Assembly (NCBI RefSeq): GCF_027409185.1
Contig: NC_084469.1
Coordinates: 34,090,293-34,154,292, forward strand
Reading direction: 5' to 3'
From: Cynocephalus volans
Taxonomy: Eukaryota; Chordata; Mammalia; Dermoptera; Cynocephalidae
Length of the DNA stretch: 64,000 nt
The first letter of the stretch is position 1; each line of letters starts with the position of its first letter. The notes beneath the pieces are model-generated. The model made no database searches. It saw only the letters and a program-made list of their open reading frames with translations, and had not been told where the DNA came from. The position numbers were made by a program, and so were the translations under genes. Positions 9,240 to 21,000 of the stretch are shown here, piece by piece.

Positions 9240-10490
9240 AACTAGTTGGATGGCATCAAAATGAAAATTTTCTTCTTTTTAAAAAATACCATTAACAAAA
9301 TGAAAAGACAAGCCACAAAGAAAACATTTCTGTAATCCACATATCTGATAAAGGACTTGCATTCAGAGTACAGAAAGAACTCTTAGAATCCAATAATAAT
9401 ATGATCCCCCCCAAAATTTAATGGGTGAAAGAGTTTAAGACATTCACAAAAGGGAACATACAAATGGACACGAAGTACATCGAAGGAAGTTTGATATCAT
9501 CAGTCATCAAGGAAATGCAAATTAAAACCACAATGAGATACCATGACACACCCATCAGAATGGCTGAAATTAAACAGACTGACATTGAGTGTTGGCAAGG
9601 GCGGGAATAACGGGAACCCTCATATTTTGCTGAATGCAGCATGGTACAACCACTGTGGAAAAGTTTGGCACTTTCTCATAGTTAAATACCCACTTCTGTG
9701 ACTCAGCAATTCCACCACCAATCATGTAAGCAACAGAATAGAAAATATAGGTTCCCATGGAGACCGAGCACAAATGTCCGTAGCTTTATCCACAGCAGCC
9801 AAAAACTGCAAACAAACCAAATGTCCATCACGGGGTGAATGGAAAAATAAATGGGGCCTATTTACACAACAGAAGACTACTCAGCATAAAAAGAAAAAAA
9901 CTTCTGATGCACACACACACAACCTGAATGAACTTCAAACCACTATGCAAAGCAGAAGTAGCTGACCAGATGACTTCAGTTTGTATGATTCCATTTACAC
10001 GAAATCCTAGAACGTGCAAAACTAATCTACGGTAACAGTCCGCAAACCGAGAAAAACATCACCATACATACGTCTAACAAAGGACTTGCATCTAGAATAT
10101 GTAAGGAGCTCCTACCAATCAACAACCAAAAGACTGGTTGCTTGGGGTGGGAGGGATTTACTGCAAAGGATCAGGAGAAAACATTTGGGGTGATAGAAAC
10201 GTTCTGTAAGTGGGTTGTGGTAGTGGTGGTATCCATCAATCTGGTAGTGGGGATCTACATCAAACTGTACTTTTTTTTTTTTTTTTTTTTTTTTTTGGCT
10301 TTTTCATGACCGGCACTCAGCCAGTGAGTGCACCAGCCATTCCTATATAGGATCCGAACCCGCGGCGGGAGCGTAGCCGCGCTCCCAGCGCCGCACTCTC
10401 CTGAGTGCGCCACGGGCTCAGCCCAAGACTGTACATTTTTAAAGGATGCATTTCAGCTCATGTAAATTATACCTCAATAGCATTAATTTT
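9240..10490 (+). mobile_element. Old L1 ORF2 3' end and 3' UTR, split by a SINE
   Basis: Typical ORF2 3' strings appear: AAATGCAAATTAAAACCACA near 9519, GATACCATGACACACCCATC, GTGTTGGCAAGGG and TCCACAGCAGCCAAAAACTG. A 3' UTR extends to about 10490. A SINE interrupts it at 10271-10424. Part of the ORF2 text recurs near 10040-10130, which suggests a second old copy or rearrangement. There are many stops. Confidence 0.75.
10271..10424 (-). mobile_element. tRNA-Ile-derived SINE (GC-palindrome subtype), antisense
   Basis: The order is the same as at 1071: T run 10271-10296, TTTTTCATGACCGGCACTCA, CCTATATAGGATCCGAACCC and the GCGGCGGGAGCG palindrome, ending GCCACGGGCTCAGCCC. The flanks AAACTGTACTTTT and AGACTGTACATTTT form a slightly diverged target-site duplication. 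Confidence 0.88.
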
Positions 10491-10499
10491 TAAAAAGGG

Positions 10500-12015
10500 A
10501 GGGAGGGGTGGTGGGGAGATTCTTAGCCCAGAAACTGCATGCAAAACTTCTGCTCACATTCCAGTTCTTACAACTGTTAGGTTCAGCAAGACAGAGAAAA
10601 GGGGGAGAGGCCGAGCCAGGCCTATTTCCGCCGAAAGCTTCACTCCACTAATGTGGAGAGGAGACTGAACCAGATCAGTTCCCCCAAACCAAGGAAAGCA
10701 GGAGGTTTATGAGACTTTTAGGGAGGGCTCTGGCAGAGTCATGAGCAATATCAAAACCAGTGGTATGCAAGGTGACACAGCCCTTGTGGTCCGATGACAT
10801 CTAGTTGGTTAGGGCACAGGCTCCTGATTAGCTACTATATCAGTACAAAACATTCCAGCCCAAAGCCTGCTAGACACAGCCCACAAGATGTTCCTTCGGT
10901 GATAACGGTCATGTGTACCCCTTCCCAGAAAGGGGAAAGGGGAGGGGGAGAAGGGGGAAAGTTGTTTAACTTGGCTGTGCTGATGTTAAGCCAGCCCTGA
11001 GGCCTAATGACAACAGCCCACCAAGAGGTCAATCCAACTTCAAGGGAGGCTGGGAAGCGCAGGCCAGCTGTGTGTCCAGGAAGAGGAAAAATCATTTTGG
11101 TAAATGGCAGCAGTTTCTGCCACCCAGAGGGTTACTAGAGACCCCTTCCACGACAGATGAGGCTGGGCTGCCCCAAGGTTTACCGCAAGTCAGGAGATAA
11201 GGCCTGCCACCAGGGCTGAGCGTGAAGCTGCGGGGCCAAAGGGAGATGGGAAGGCTTCCCAGAGGAGGAGGCATTCTCCAAAGCCCATTCCCAGAAGAAT
11301 AAAACGAGAGGAAATGGTATCCACTAAAGCCTAAGAGCAGGAGAAGCGGTGAGCAGTTCTGCATGGCTAGAGCACACAGAGGTTGGGGAAGGGTGGTGGG
11401 TGATGGAGGTGGAGATTCTTGGGGTCTATGAGGAGGGGCTGAGGAGAGGGGGCTGTGTCCTGTAAGCCCCGAGAACCCTGGAGAGGGTGGAGGGAGCTCT
11501 GGCTGTTCCCAGCCTGCAGGAGCAGCTGCACTCACAGCACTCGGCCGCTCACCTGGCTCCTTACCACGCACTCCCAGCACCTGGGAGTAAGGCTGGGTGG
11601 GTGGGTCACTGCCTGGGGTCCATGCCCAAAGACTGGGCTGGAGGCAGCCCCCTCCACTCTGCCACCAGAGGAGGTGGGAGCTGTGACTCAGGCTCCACAC
11701 CAGGAAACCAGTGGCTGGAAGAGCCAACGTCACAGGCAGGAAGCCCCATGTGGCTGGAGCCCGCTCCCATCCTGAGTCACTGCACAGCAGTGGCACCTGT
11801 TGCTCTGCAATGGAGGTTCCAGCAGACCTCAGCTCCTGACTTGATTCCTGCCCTGTTAACCCCTCACCTCCCAAGTAGGGGGAATCTGACCACCAACAAC
11901 CATATGTGAAAGGTCTAGATGCATCTGGATTTGATGATAACTGCCATTCAGCTTATTCCAAAAAGAGACATCTCAGAATGGAGGGTACAGAGTGTGCTGC
12001 ATTCCACTCCTCATG
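10500..12015. other. Intergenic DNA with a GC-rich block, no gene recognised
   Basis: The stretch is moderately GC-rich. It contains an open frame of 260 codons on the minus strand (11092-11874). Its translation is rich in P, S, G and L with no domain, signal or family I recognise, and no flanking splice or promoter evidence. I read it as chance openness in GC-rich DNA. Confidence 0.45.
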
Positions 12016-12019
12016 GTCC

Positions 12020-12125
12020 CACTGATAAAACCACCGTCCAGAAAGGGCCAGGGCCTTGCCCAAGGTCACAGAGCAAACAAGAGGCAGAACTGAGATAGGA
12101 GCTCCAGCCTCCTGGTTTCTTCCAT
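12020..12125 (-). mobile_element. MIR fragment, antisense
   Basis: CTTGCCCAAGGTCACAGAGC and the following GGCAGAACTGAGATAGGA string match the inverse of the MIR tRNA-related and core parts. Confidence 0.65.
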
Positions 12126-13155
12126 TTGTATTCAAGATCATTATTTATCCATTAGGTATGATGGGGAAGTGCCTGGGGCCCCACAAAATATATAAGGCCT
12201 GGAAAAGCATGATTGGTTCCAAAATATATAAGAAAATATATAAGAAAAGAAAAATACAAAATCAAATTGAATAAAATGTTTGAAGTTTACAAAACAGAAC
12301 ATTGTATTGGCTTCATGAATGGCAAAATTTAGAATGTGTAAAACATTTTCTTACATTTGAAAACAACGTCAATTAGCTTTTGGGACCTTGCAAGAATTTC
12401 TGAGTATTCCTGACGATGTCTGAGAAATGCTGAGCAACGATATTAAATTTGTTACTTCCGAACAAATAGTTTTAAAATCAGAATTATAAAAATCCTTTCA
12501 ATTTCCTTACCAAAAAAAAAAATCCACATTTCATATGAGACACGTGTTTTATATGATGGGAGAAGCTTCCAGAAGCAAGGAGGTGGAAGCCCAAGGAAGC
12601 CTGCAAATGGCTCTGACCACCTTGCCTGTCAGGGCTTTGTAGCTGGAACCACAGCCCCCTAAGGCTAGATAAGGGGGACAAAGAGGGTCCAGCTTGGGGG
12701 CTGCCTCTCCCTCCACCTCTGGACAGTGGAACTGTCTGGACAGTGCCTGCCTCAGAGTGAAACGATGCTGTAGGGCTTTTCCCTCCTGAACACGATAGCT
12801 TCTCCACTGCAGACAGGAGCGGCAGCCCCAGCAGCAGCACACGCTGCCCCCCCCCCCCCTGCTGAAATGACCGATCCGATCCTACGAGTGAAAAGGTGCC
12901 AGGGAGAAGCCGTTTTCCATGTTCCAAGCAGGTTATGCTGATGGAAACAAGGTGAAGTCTTTGTGCTGGGTTCTTAGCTGCATCAGGAGTGCTGGGAGTA
13001 CTTTCCTCCAGCAAATGGTAATGCATTATTTGCTCGCTGGGGCAATAAGAGATAAACAGCCCTGTAGTCTGTCTTCTGAGGATCGTGGATGATCTTATAG
13101 TGCCTGGGGAGGCAATTTCTTGAAGGCTTAGGGAAGTAGGTGTAGGAAAGAGAAA
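12126..13155. other. Intergenic DNA, no gene recognised
   Basis: An A/T-rich patch (12180-12270, with repeated AAAATATATAAG) and a run of 13 C (near 12847-12859) are present. The minus-strand open frame of 180 codons at 12484-13026 shows no recognisable domain. Confidence 0.4.
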
Positions 13156-13159
13156 ACCG

Positions 13160-13310
13160 GTTTAGGTCCTAGGCTCAAAGCCTGGATACAGTTACTCCCT
13201 AGCTGACCTGCCACAGAGTAGTGATTCACCATTCTGGGCCTAGTTTCTTCATCTGTAAGATGTAAGGACAGGAGGAGATTATCGTTTCGAAGCTTCCCTC
13301 CAGTTCTAAA
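13160..13310 (+). mobile_element. MIR fragment
   Basis: GGCCTAGTTTCTTCATCTGT and the AAGATGTAAGGACAGG continuation match the MIR core in sense orientation. Confidence 0.6.
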
Positions 13311-13639
13311 AGCTAAACAGTTCCAGCTTTTCTTCATGTCTACGTGGTTCCTGCCCTGAGCTCTTTTATTCTTGATGATCCCAAAGGTCTACCCTTAAGC
13401 CCAAAGACGACCCCAGTCCCATGCAGAGAATCTACTGTACGGGCTTCCTGGCCCCATGCCCACAGCAGGTCCTTCCTCTCCCCCCACAGCAGGTCCCCAT
13501 CACTCAGACTAAGTGGGTACCTGGGACAGCCATAAAGCTGGAGTAGCCAAAGCATCTTTCAATGCAACATCCTCACAACAGTGTGATTACATTTATCCAG
13601 CCCCTGTCCTTTGTGCTGTTCTGGTCAAATGTTTTCCAT

Positions 13640-14990
13640 TTTTCTACATTATAACCTCACAATACAATGCCATACTTTTTCCTTGAAGCAGGCGTTTGTC
13701 TTTCAAAGAAATTAAAAGAAGAAACAAAATGTTGCTTTTCATACTTAGCCACATTCCGCCACTACGCGCATTCCCCTTTCTCCCTTTTATATCTGCGTTT
13801 CCATCTGGTGTGGTTTCCCTTTATCTTGAAGAACTTCCTTTAGCATTTTGAGCAGTGCACGTCTGCTCAGCTTTTGTTTATCTGAAAATGTCTTGATATT
13901 GCCTTCATTTCTGATATGAAAAAGATATTTTTCACTGGAGGTAGAATTTGGAGTTGACTGATTATTTTTGTTCCTTTCTGTACATTGAAGATGCCGTTCC
14001 ATTGTCTTACGACTGCCATTGTTTTGGATGAGATGTCAATTATCACATGTATCATTGTTCCCTGGTATGTATTTTTTTCTCTGCTTTTCCATTTTTCCCT
14101 TTCTTTGCTTTTTAATAGTTTGATGATGATGTGCCTAGGTACAGTTTTGTTGTTGTTGTTGTTGTTTTGTTTTTTGGGATTTTTCTGTTTGGGGTATTTA
14201 TCCAGCCATGGTATTTGTCGAGTTTTTTTGGATCAGTAAGTTTGTGTTTTCACAAAATTTGGGGAAATTTAGAGCATTGTTTTTTCTGCATATTTTCTCT
14301 GCCCAACTCTCTCTTTCTCTCTGCTCTTCTGAGATCCTATTTATGCATATGACAGACCACTTGATATTGACTCACAAGTCATTGGGACCATGTTCAATTT
14401 CAATTAACCTTTTTTCTCCACAAATTGAACAATTTATTTAGAGCTATTTTCAATTTTACTCACCTTTTCTTCTGCCATCTCCAATTTGCTATTAAACCCA
14501 TCAGTAAATTTTTTCATTTCAGATACTTTACTTTTCAATTCTGGAATTTCCATTTGGTTCTTACTTTTATTTTCTTTTCCCCATCTGCTCATCACTGTGA
14601 TCAAGTCCTTGTATATTTTAATAGCTTCTTTTTAAAGGCTTTGTCAGCTATTTCCAATATCTGGGTCGTTTTGTGGTCTGTTTCTACTGACTGTTTTTCA
14701 TTTGACTATCAATCACATTTTCCTGTTTCTTTATGTCTAGCAATTTTTAATTACTGATCACTGTGGAAAATACATTGTAGAGACTTTGGGTTCTGTATTT
14801 TTTTTCCATCATGAGGGTTGATTTGTCCTAACATGCAGTTAAGCTACCAGCTGATCACCTTGAATTCTTAGAGGCTTGGTTTTATACGCTGTTAAAGCAG
14901 GTCTATTTCAGTTTTGCCCTTAGTCCTAATGCAGATCTCTAGTTCTGGGACATATTTTACACTCCATGGTGTGGGCCTTCTGAGATTCCA
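13640..14990. repeat. Old interspersed repeat, family not assigned
   Basis: The T-rich text includes GTTTGATGATGATGTGCCTA, ATTTGTCGAGTTTTTTGGATC-like strings and a CTTTTCTTCTGCCATCTCC string. I recall this order from a widespread old mammalian repeat, probably L1-derived, read antisense. A short (GTT)n stretch lies at 14149-14168. The plus-strand open frames here reflect the base bias, not genes. Confidence 0.45.
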
Positions 14991-16110
14991 GTGGGAAGCC
15001 CAAGGGTCCACCAAGCCTCTAACTTGATAAAATTCAAACTCAAAATTTTGCTTCCCCCAAAATCAGTATTCAGTTCCTTCAGTCTTTCAGCTATTGCTTT
15101 TCGCCAGGCTCCCTGGTGTCTCCTCAGCATATGTGTATTTCAGAGATCAATCAAAGATTTCGGGAGTGTTTATATGCAGATTTGGTGGCCCCTCTATGGT
15201 AGCTTTACCTCTCAGACTTCACACCTTCAACTTCTATCCACTCTGGAAGCCTGGAACTCTAAGCCAGTAAGACTGAGGCCCTCTGCCTAAGTCTCAGCCA
15301 ATGCACGTGACAGAGACTAGAGAGTGCCCTTGGAGAAAGCCACACAAATGTACATCTCATCTGGGGCAGTTTTCTTCTTTTGAGGATGGAAGACCCTCCA
15401 GTATCTATCCATTTGGGGGCTTTCTGTAGTGTCTTCAAATAGTTGCCTTCAACATTTTTTCCAGGGTTCACAATTCGTGTCTATAGGAGGGATATTCTGA
15501 TATAAACCATTCCACCATTATTAGATCTGCAAACAAGCCCAAAGTGTTTTTTTTTTAATTTTATAATTGATATTCTTATATTTATTTTTAAATAATAAAA
15601 GTAGTTATTGTGAAAAAATAAGATTTTATTGGACTTAGGTACACTTACTTTACAGTTTGGTATTGTTTTACTATAAAGTTTATAATGAGGTTGCAGTAAA
15701 CTTGTCAGTGCTTTGGTAATCTAAGGGATAAAATCTTACTCTGCCCCTCACCCCTTGGCTCACAGCTGCCAGACCCTGAGACCCATCTTGACTTGAGGAA
15801 AGGCGGTCCCATTTCACCATGTTACTCAGCCCTGAGGTCCTCTTGCTGCTGGTAAAGCCTTGATCTAGTGTCTCAGTTACAATAACATCTTCTGCTTTAT
15901 CCGAAAACTCAGTCCCCTCCATAAGTATCAGTTCTGGCAACAGGGTCCCCTCCTTATCCCTTGGGCCCACACTCCAACTTTATAAACCATGCTTGCTAGT
16001 CTCTGCCTCATGAACCATGATGCTCTCCAGCCTACAGCAGGTGCTGGGTATATATTGGTTTGATTAGGCCAGTGGTTCTAAACCATTTTTTTAACCAAAT
16101 ATTTTGTAAG
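14991..16110. other. Intergenic DNA, no gene recognised
   Basis: The left part is mixed composition. Positions 15540-15670 are very A/T-rich. No exon, RNA gene or confident repeat was recognised. Confidence 0.4.
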
Positions 16111-16111
16111 G

Positions 16112-16202
16112 TCCCTGTATCAGTTAGTTATCGGTATATAACAAACTACCCCAAAACTTAGTGCCTTAGAGCACAACAATTTATTAGTTTTCGTGTTTCT
16201 CC
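16112..16202. repeat. Old LTR-like or DNA-repeat fragment
   Basis: GTATCAGTTAGTTATCGGTA and ACAAACTACCCCAAAACTTA match a common old mammalian repeat beginning. The family was not assigned. It abuts the MLT2-like LTR that follows. Confidence 0.4.
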
Positions 16203-16630
16203 CCAGTGAGGGTGGGTCTCATCTAAACAGTTGATGGTCTGAATAGAACAAAAAGGCTGGCCCCCCACAAGTCTGAGGGAACTCCTTCTGCCCGAATGCC
16301 TTTGATCTGGAACATTGCCTTTTTTCCTGCCTTCACACTCAAACAAAAATACCAACTCTTTCAACTTGAGAGCTGTCTGGCCTTCAGACTAGAAATACAC
16401 CATCAGTTCTCCTACTTCTCAGGCCTCAGACTCTGTCCAGAACTACACCACTGGCTTTCTTGGGTCTCCAGCTTGCCAGCTGCATGTCTTGGGACTTATC
16501 AGCCTCCATAATCACATGAGTCAATTTCATACACACATACACACATGCACACACGCACATACATACATATATACATATATATGTAATCTCCTATTGGTCT
16601 GTTTCTCTGGAGAACCCTGACTAATACATC
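16203..16630 (+). mobile_element. MLT2-like (ERV-L class) LTR fragment
   Basis: The strings GGGTGGGTCTCATCTAAACA, GAATAGAACAAAAAGGCTGG, GGGACTTATCAGCCTCCATA and GGAGAACCCTGACTAATAC occur in the order of an old ERV-L-type LTR; the last is its typical 3' end. The 5' part is missing. A CA/TA-rich microsatellite sits inside it. Only the LTR is present, with no viral coding sequence. Confidence 0.6.
16527..16582. repeat. (CA)n/(TA)n-like microsatellite
   Basis: The sequence runs through imperfect ACACACAT units into ATACATATATACATATATAT. It lies inside the LTR fragment, at the position where related copies carry a TATA-rich tract. Confidence 0.8.
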
Positions 16631-16639
16631 CCTTCTGCC

Positions 16640-18910
16640 ATAACCTGTCATCCACAAGCCACAAAATAGACTTTATGGAAGGAGTGGAAAGGTCACATTG
16701 CAAAGGGATGTGTGTACTGGAATGACAGGATTTTGTGGCCATTAAATAGTCTACATAGCACTCGTTATTATCCTTAAAATGAAAGCATAGAAAGTAAAGC
16801 CAACCTAAACTCAAATGTTTAAAAGCTCAAAATAATTCACTAACCATAATATAAAAGAGATATGAAAGGGAAATAATTTATAATATCACAATATGTACTT
16901 TGATATGTAAATGATTGGGCGTATCGCACCAGAAGACATATTGAAGTAATCAGCCTCTTGTATTTATATGCAGAGTGACACACACAGACTGACACAGGAG
17001 AGCTGTACTGGTGACTCAGATATTCTGAGCGTCATTACCACCAGGAATGATTTCCAAAATGGTGAACAACTGTTGGTAATGTTCAGAACAAAACAAAATA
17101 TAAAATTCCCTTGATTTACACCCTAGTTGTATCCCTACACTCTTCAGTATAGATTAGAAATTGAGCCCAAAATTTCTTATGTTTTAGATTCAGATAAATA
17201 CGAACAAGTTTCGCACCTACAAGACTGTCTGGTTGGACATTCTTGCAAAGTCCTCTTCCACCCACCCAAACAAAACCACACTCCGAAGTTTGAGGTGACC
17301 CCTAAAGGATAGTAAAGCCAGTCAAGAACCTTCAGATTGGAGCTATTATAAAAGGCTACAGACCAGAAATGCACACTGTGGAAACGTCCCCAGTGCATCA
17401 TCAGAGACAAACCCCTCCCAAGACTGCAACCTGTGAGGCTCTGGAGAGAAAAGGAAGTGCAGGGGAGCATGTGCCCAGGAGGGGTGACCCAAGAGGCAGA
17501 CGCTGTTCCTGGCAGAGACACGAAGTGGATGGCTGTGTTTCCCACCCACATCAGAATCAGGAAAGACTCACGATATGGCCTTCTAGGGAGAGAACAGGCC
17601 AGGCAGCCCACCCACCCTGCCATCCTCGAGGCCGTGAGGGTGGCAGGCTGGCAGTTGTCCATCCAACTCCAAGAGGTGCAGCTAACTCTAGAAAACCTGA
17701 TTCTGTTGGACTTTAAAGGAGAACAAAGTCAGTGCTTTTGTGGAGAGATTCTGGGCCAGGGAAATGCCTCAAGACTTAGTTTTTAAAGCTGCAACCCCCC
17801 CCCCACTCCCCAATATTTACTTAAGGAATGAGAGAAAGTCACAGCTTGATCTGATGACTGTGGCTGATATGATTGGGTCCCCTGAGGCAAAGGGAGCCAG
17901 CTGAGGGCCTCCATGTCTGCATGTGGCACATGCACTTAGAGTGTGAGCTATGGGATGTGGAATCATTTCTGTTAATTAAACTCCTTAACATAATTTTGAG
18001 GTAAGAGTGCTTGGCCTGTATTTCACACAGTCCCTGGAGCACTGGGAAGTGGGAGAATGTGCCATCTGGCAAAGCACCGTGAAACTTGATCACCTGGGGG
18101 GATTCATAGAAAACTGCAAGGATGAAGGAAAAGTAGACAGATGGACAAATCGAAACACAGAATCTCTACTCACTTTACCAAGGATCGAGGTCGAGAACAG
18201 GTTTCTGCTTCTCCCACCAACAGCCAACCCACCACCCAGTGCCCCGCAGCATCAGAATCCCTGAGAGGCCACCATGCACTCCTTCCCCCAGCCACAAAGC
18301 CCAGACAATGGCAGTTCTCACTCCTGTGACCGGCCCGTCCCTACCCACCCAGGAGTCAGGCTCCTCTGATTTCCCCCCAAAAGTAAACCCTCTTATTGCT
18401 CTGATTGTGCTTATGCGGAGCCACAAAAGTGCTGCGTTAACTCAAGGCCAAGCCTCTTTGGAAGGAAATCAATACATAATTATTGTTCTGTCTGTGCCAG
18501 GTGGCCCAGAGCCAGGCTGATTGGGGATGAGAGAAAGTGGAGGCAGAGCGGTCAAGGTTGGCCTGGCAGACACACCCTGGTTGGCAGGGAGGAGCTGGGG
18601 CCGAGGACCCACTGTCAAACCCTTGTCACCACCTCTTGGGTCTCACAGGCTTTTCTACTTGAAGCATCCAAGTCCTGGGACATGTTCAATCAGGCACCAT
18701 CAATGGTGCTGGCTCCTCTGCTTCTCCTTGTGGAGGACTCACTGCTACATCTGCAGGGGCTGGAGCCTGCGGCAGCCTCCCCCCCATCTCCCTGCCTCTG
18801 TCATCTCCCTCTCTGCTCCACCCTTTGTGGATGCCTGCAAACCAAATGACCTTCCTCAAGTGCAAATACGACCAGGTCATTTGTCTGCATAAAGTCATCC
18901 TCGAGAAGCA
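16640..18910. other. Intergenic DNA, no gene recognised
   Basis: Mostly single-copy sequence with a run of C at 17799-17807. Overlapping open frames around 17177-17786 and 18007-18892 are short, carry no recognisable domain and have no convincing flanking splice pattern. Confidence 0.4.
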
Positions 18911-18914
18911 GCAC

Positions 18915-19135
18915 AGGGTTAAAAGCATCTTCTATGAAGTTAGAAAGGCCCAGGTTTCAGTCTTGCCTGGGCCACTGTAAGACGCTGGTCAAATCAGGGG
19001 ACCCCTCTGTAAAATGGAGAAAATAAGAATATCAGCCTTATTGGATTATTTGGAAGCTTTCTATGAAATAACGTGGGCAAAACGTGTAACACAGTGCCCG
19101 GCACACAGTGAGCACCATGTAAGTACCACCCATCA
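18915..19135 (+). mobile_element. MIR element
   Basis: CAGGTTTCAGTCTTGCCTGG, CTCTGTAAAATGGAGAAAAT, and CAGTGCCCGGCACACAGTGA follow the MIR order in sense, covering the tRNA-related part, core and 3' end. A short CGT/TCA-rich run (19133-19160) follows its tail. Confidence 0.75.
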
Positions 19136-19471
19136 TCGTCGCCGTCGTCGTCATTTGTTATTATTATATGTTATGGCTTCTTTCCTAGTGATGGTGCCTG
19201 CATTCTCTGCAGGCCTCCTTCCACACATTTTCAGGAGCAGCACTTATGATTTGGGGAGTCTCCTGCATCTTTCCTCCACCTGTGGGGGGCTCCTGGCTTC
19301 ATGGCCGCAGGACTTGGATGCGAGTCATGTCCTGGTAGGAGGAGGGCTGTGTTCTTTTTGGGACTTCCGTGTGACGTGGCTTGTGAGATGGAGGGGCTAG
19401 GCTAGGCTGCAGCTGGCTCGCAGCTCAGACCATGTGAAGATCCAAGTTCAGGCTGGGATGAGTGTTTGGAC

Positions 19472-19592
19472 CTCAGTCTTGGGCCAGGGCCAGAGCTCAG
19501 CCTGGAAATGGGCCCAGAACTCAGCCCACAGCTGGGATCAGTTCTCAGCCTGTAGCCAGAATCAGGGCTCACACTGGGGCCACAGTCCGATT
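19472..19592. repeat. Degenerate 24-bp tandem repeat, about 5 units
   Basis: Units start with CTCAG or CTCAC at 19472, 19496, 19520, 19544 and 19568, a spacing of 24 bp. They share a CTCAGCCTG...GGGCCAG pattern but differ at many sites, so the array is old. A multiple-of-three period keeps frames open on both strands. Confidence 0.75.
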
Positions 19593-19710
19593 CAGCCTGA
19601 GGACAAGGAACAGAGTTTCTTGATGTGGAGTTTAAAGATTTCTGTGAACATAGCCCACGGTCAAAGCTTTGTGAGCATCCGGCTCTAGCCACACTGTGGC
19701 TGAAATGCAT

Positions 19711-20505
19711 GCTCTCCCTTCACGGTTTTAATGCATCTTCCAGCGCCCATGCAACATGAATGCAGACATGTTTAAAAACAAGAGGTTTGATGTTAGCAAT
19801 TTATCTTCTGCAAATGGCTTGTCTGCCAAAACCATTCTGCCACTGGATGCCAAAAAAGACACCCTCAACAGCCATATCTCTGTCCCTCGTGACTTCAGAT
19901 CAGCAGAAGAAAAGCAAAAATAAGCTTCCCTTGAATATTTCCAAAGATCCAGATGTTTGGGCCCTCTGTATCCAACCCCCCTTCCCTGGCAAGAAGAGGA
20001 ACCCACTGGGACAGATGGACAAAGTGTGTGGTTCTCCTGGCCGAGGTGGATAGACCAGAAGGCACGCACTGGGAGCAGAAGGAACGAGTCAAATGTGGGT
20101 AAGAGAACAGAGAAAAGGAGCCCAGGTATCCATGGGTCGGAATGGGACTGAAGAGTTGGTGACCAAGAGGGACTTGGGAGTGGGGGCTGAGGCTTGTGCC
20201 TCAGTGGAAGCCAATGCACCAAGCTCTTTGCCTGGGACAGGAGCTGGGACAGAAGGAACAGTGGACAGAACCCCAGAGGGGAGCCACTCCCCTCTTCCTC
20301 AGGGTAAATGCACAGCTTCTGCTTGGACTGACCCACCAAGTGCCTCCAGATGCCACCTCCTCCCTCCATGTCCCACGCTCTCTCTCTCTGTGGGGAGCGT
20401 AGACCTGCCCATGGCCAGCCACCTTCTCATGTCTCTCTCCCAAGCCTTGATGTCTCCAGCACTCTGTAGACTCAGATCTCTATTCATCCCCCAATTCTTT
20501 TACTG
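19711..20505. other. Intergenic DNA, no gene recognised
   Basis: Open frames on both strands (up to 213 codons on the minus strand at 19728-20369) show no recognisable family. No exon was recognised. Confidence 0.4.
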
Positions 20506-20509
20506 AGAT

Positions 20510-21000
20510 GGTTCCAGAAGGCAAATTCTTCCACAGCATTAAAAAATAATTTACAGAAATAATGTTCCTTTAATAAAAACTGCATAGAATTATACAATTT
20601 TTATAGTGCATGACCGAACAAGAAAGGTCAGAGCGCTTGCAGGAAAATGAATCTCTCCCACTCCAGCAGGCTCTGAATGATACTACCTCCTCGGGCTGAT
20701 ATAACACATGGACTTGGAAAATTTAACTTACAATGTAATTGGGCCAAGTCGGCTACTCATTCTGCTCCAAAGGGCTCCTCCAAAGACAACCTCTTTCAGC
20801 CTGGCTCATAAATACGAGGCCAGGAAAAACAAACTCTCTTGTGCGCTGCTTCTTTTTTAAAATATATAATTAAACAGTTAGTGGCTGAATTGCATTGTAA
20901 TTGATTGTGAAATTGCTTTTTTAATGAGATTTAGACACTAGGAAATAGCTTTTTTTTTTCCCTCAATATGCCCAAAGTGAATGTGGTCATTTTGACAACA
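20510..21000. promoter_or_regulatory. Candidate conserved non-coding element
   Basis: About 490 bp of A/T-rich, non-repetitive DNA with several homeodomain-type cores: TACAATGTAATTGGGCC near 20730, ATATAATTAAACAG near 20862 and GCATTGTAATTGATTGTG near 20893. It lacks any repeat signature and stands out from the surrounding repeat relics. The enhancer-like reading is inference from composition and motifs only. Confidence 0.35.

Noticed and set aside
12484-13026. 180-codon minus-strand open frame
   Set aside because: Contains a run of C and low-complexity text; no known family; most likely chance.
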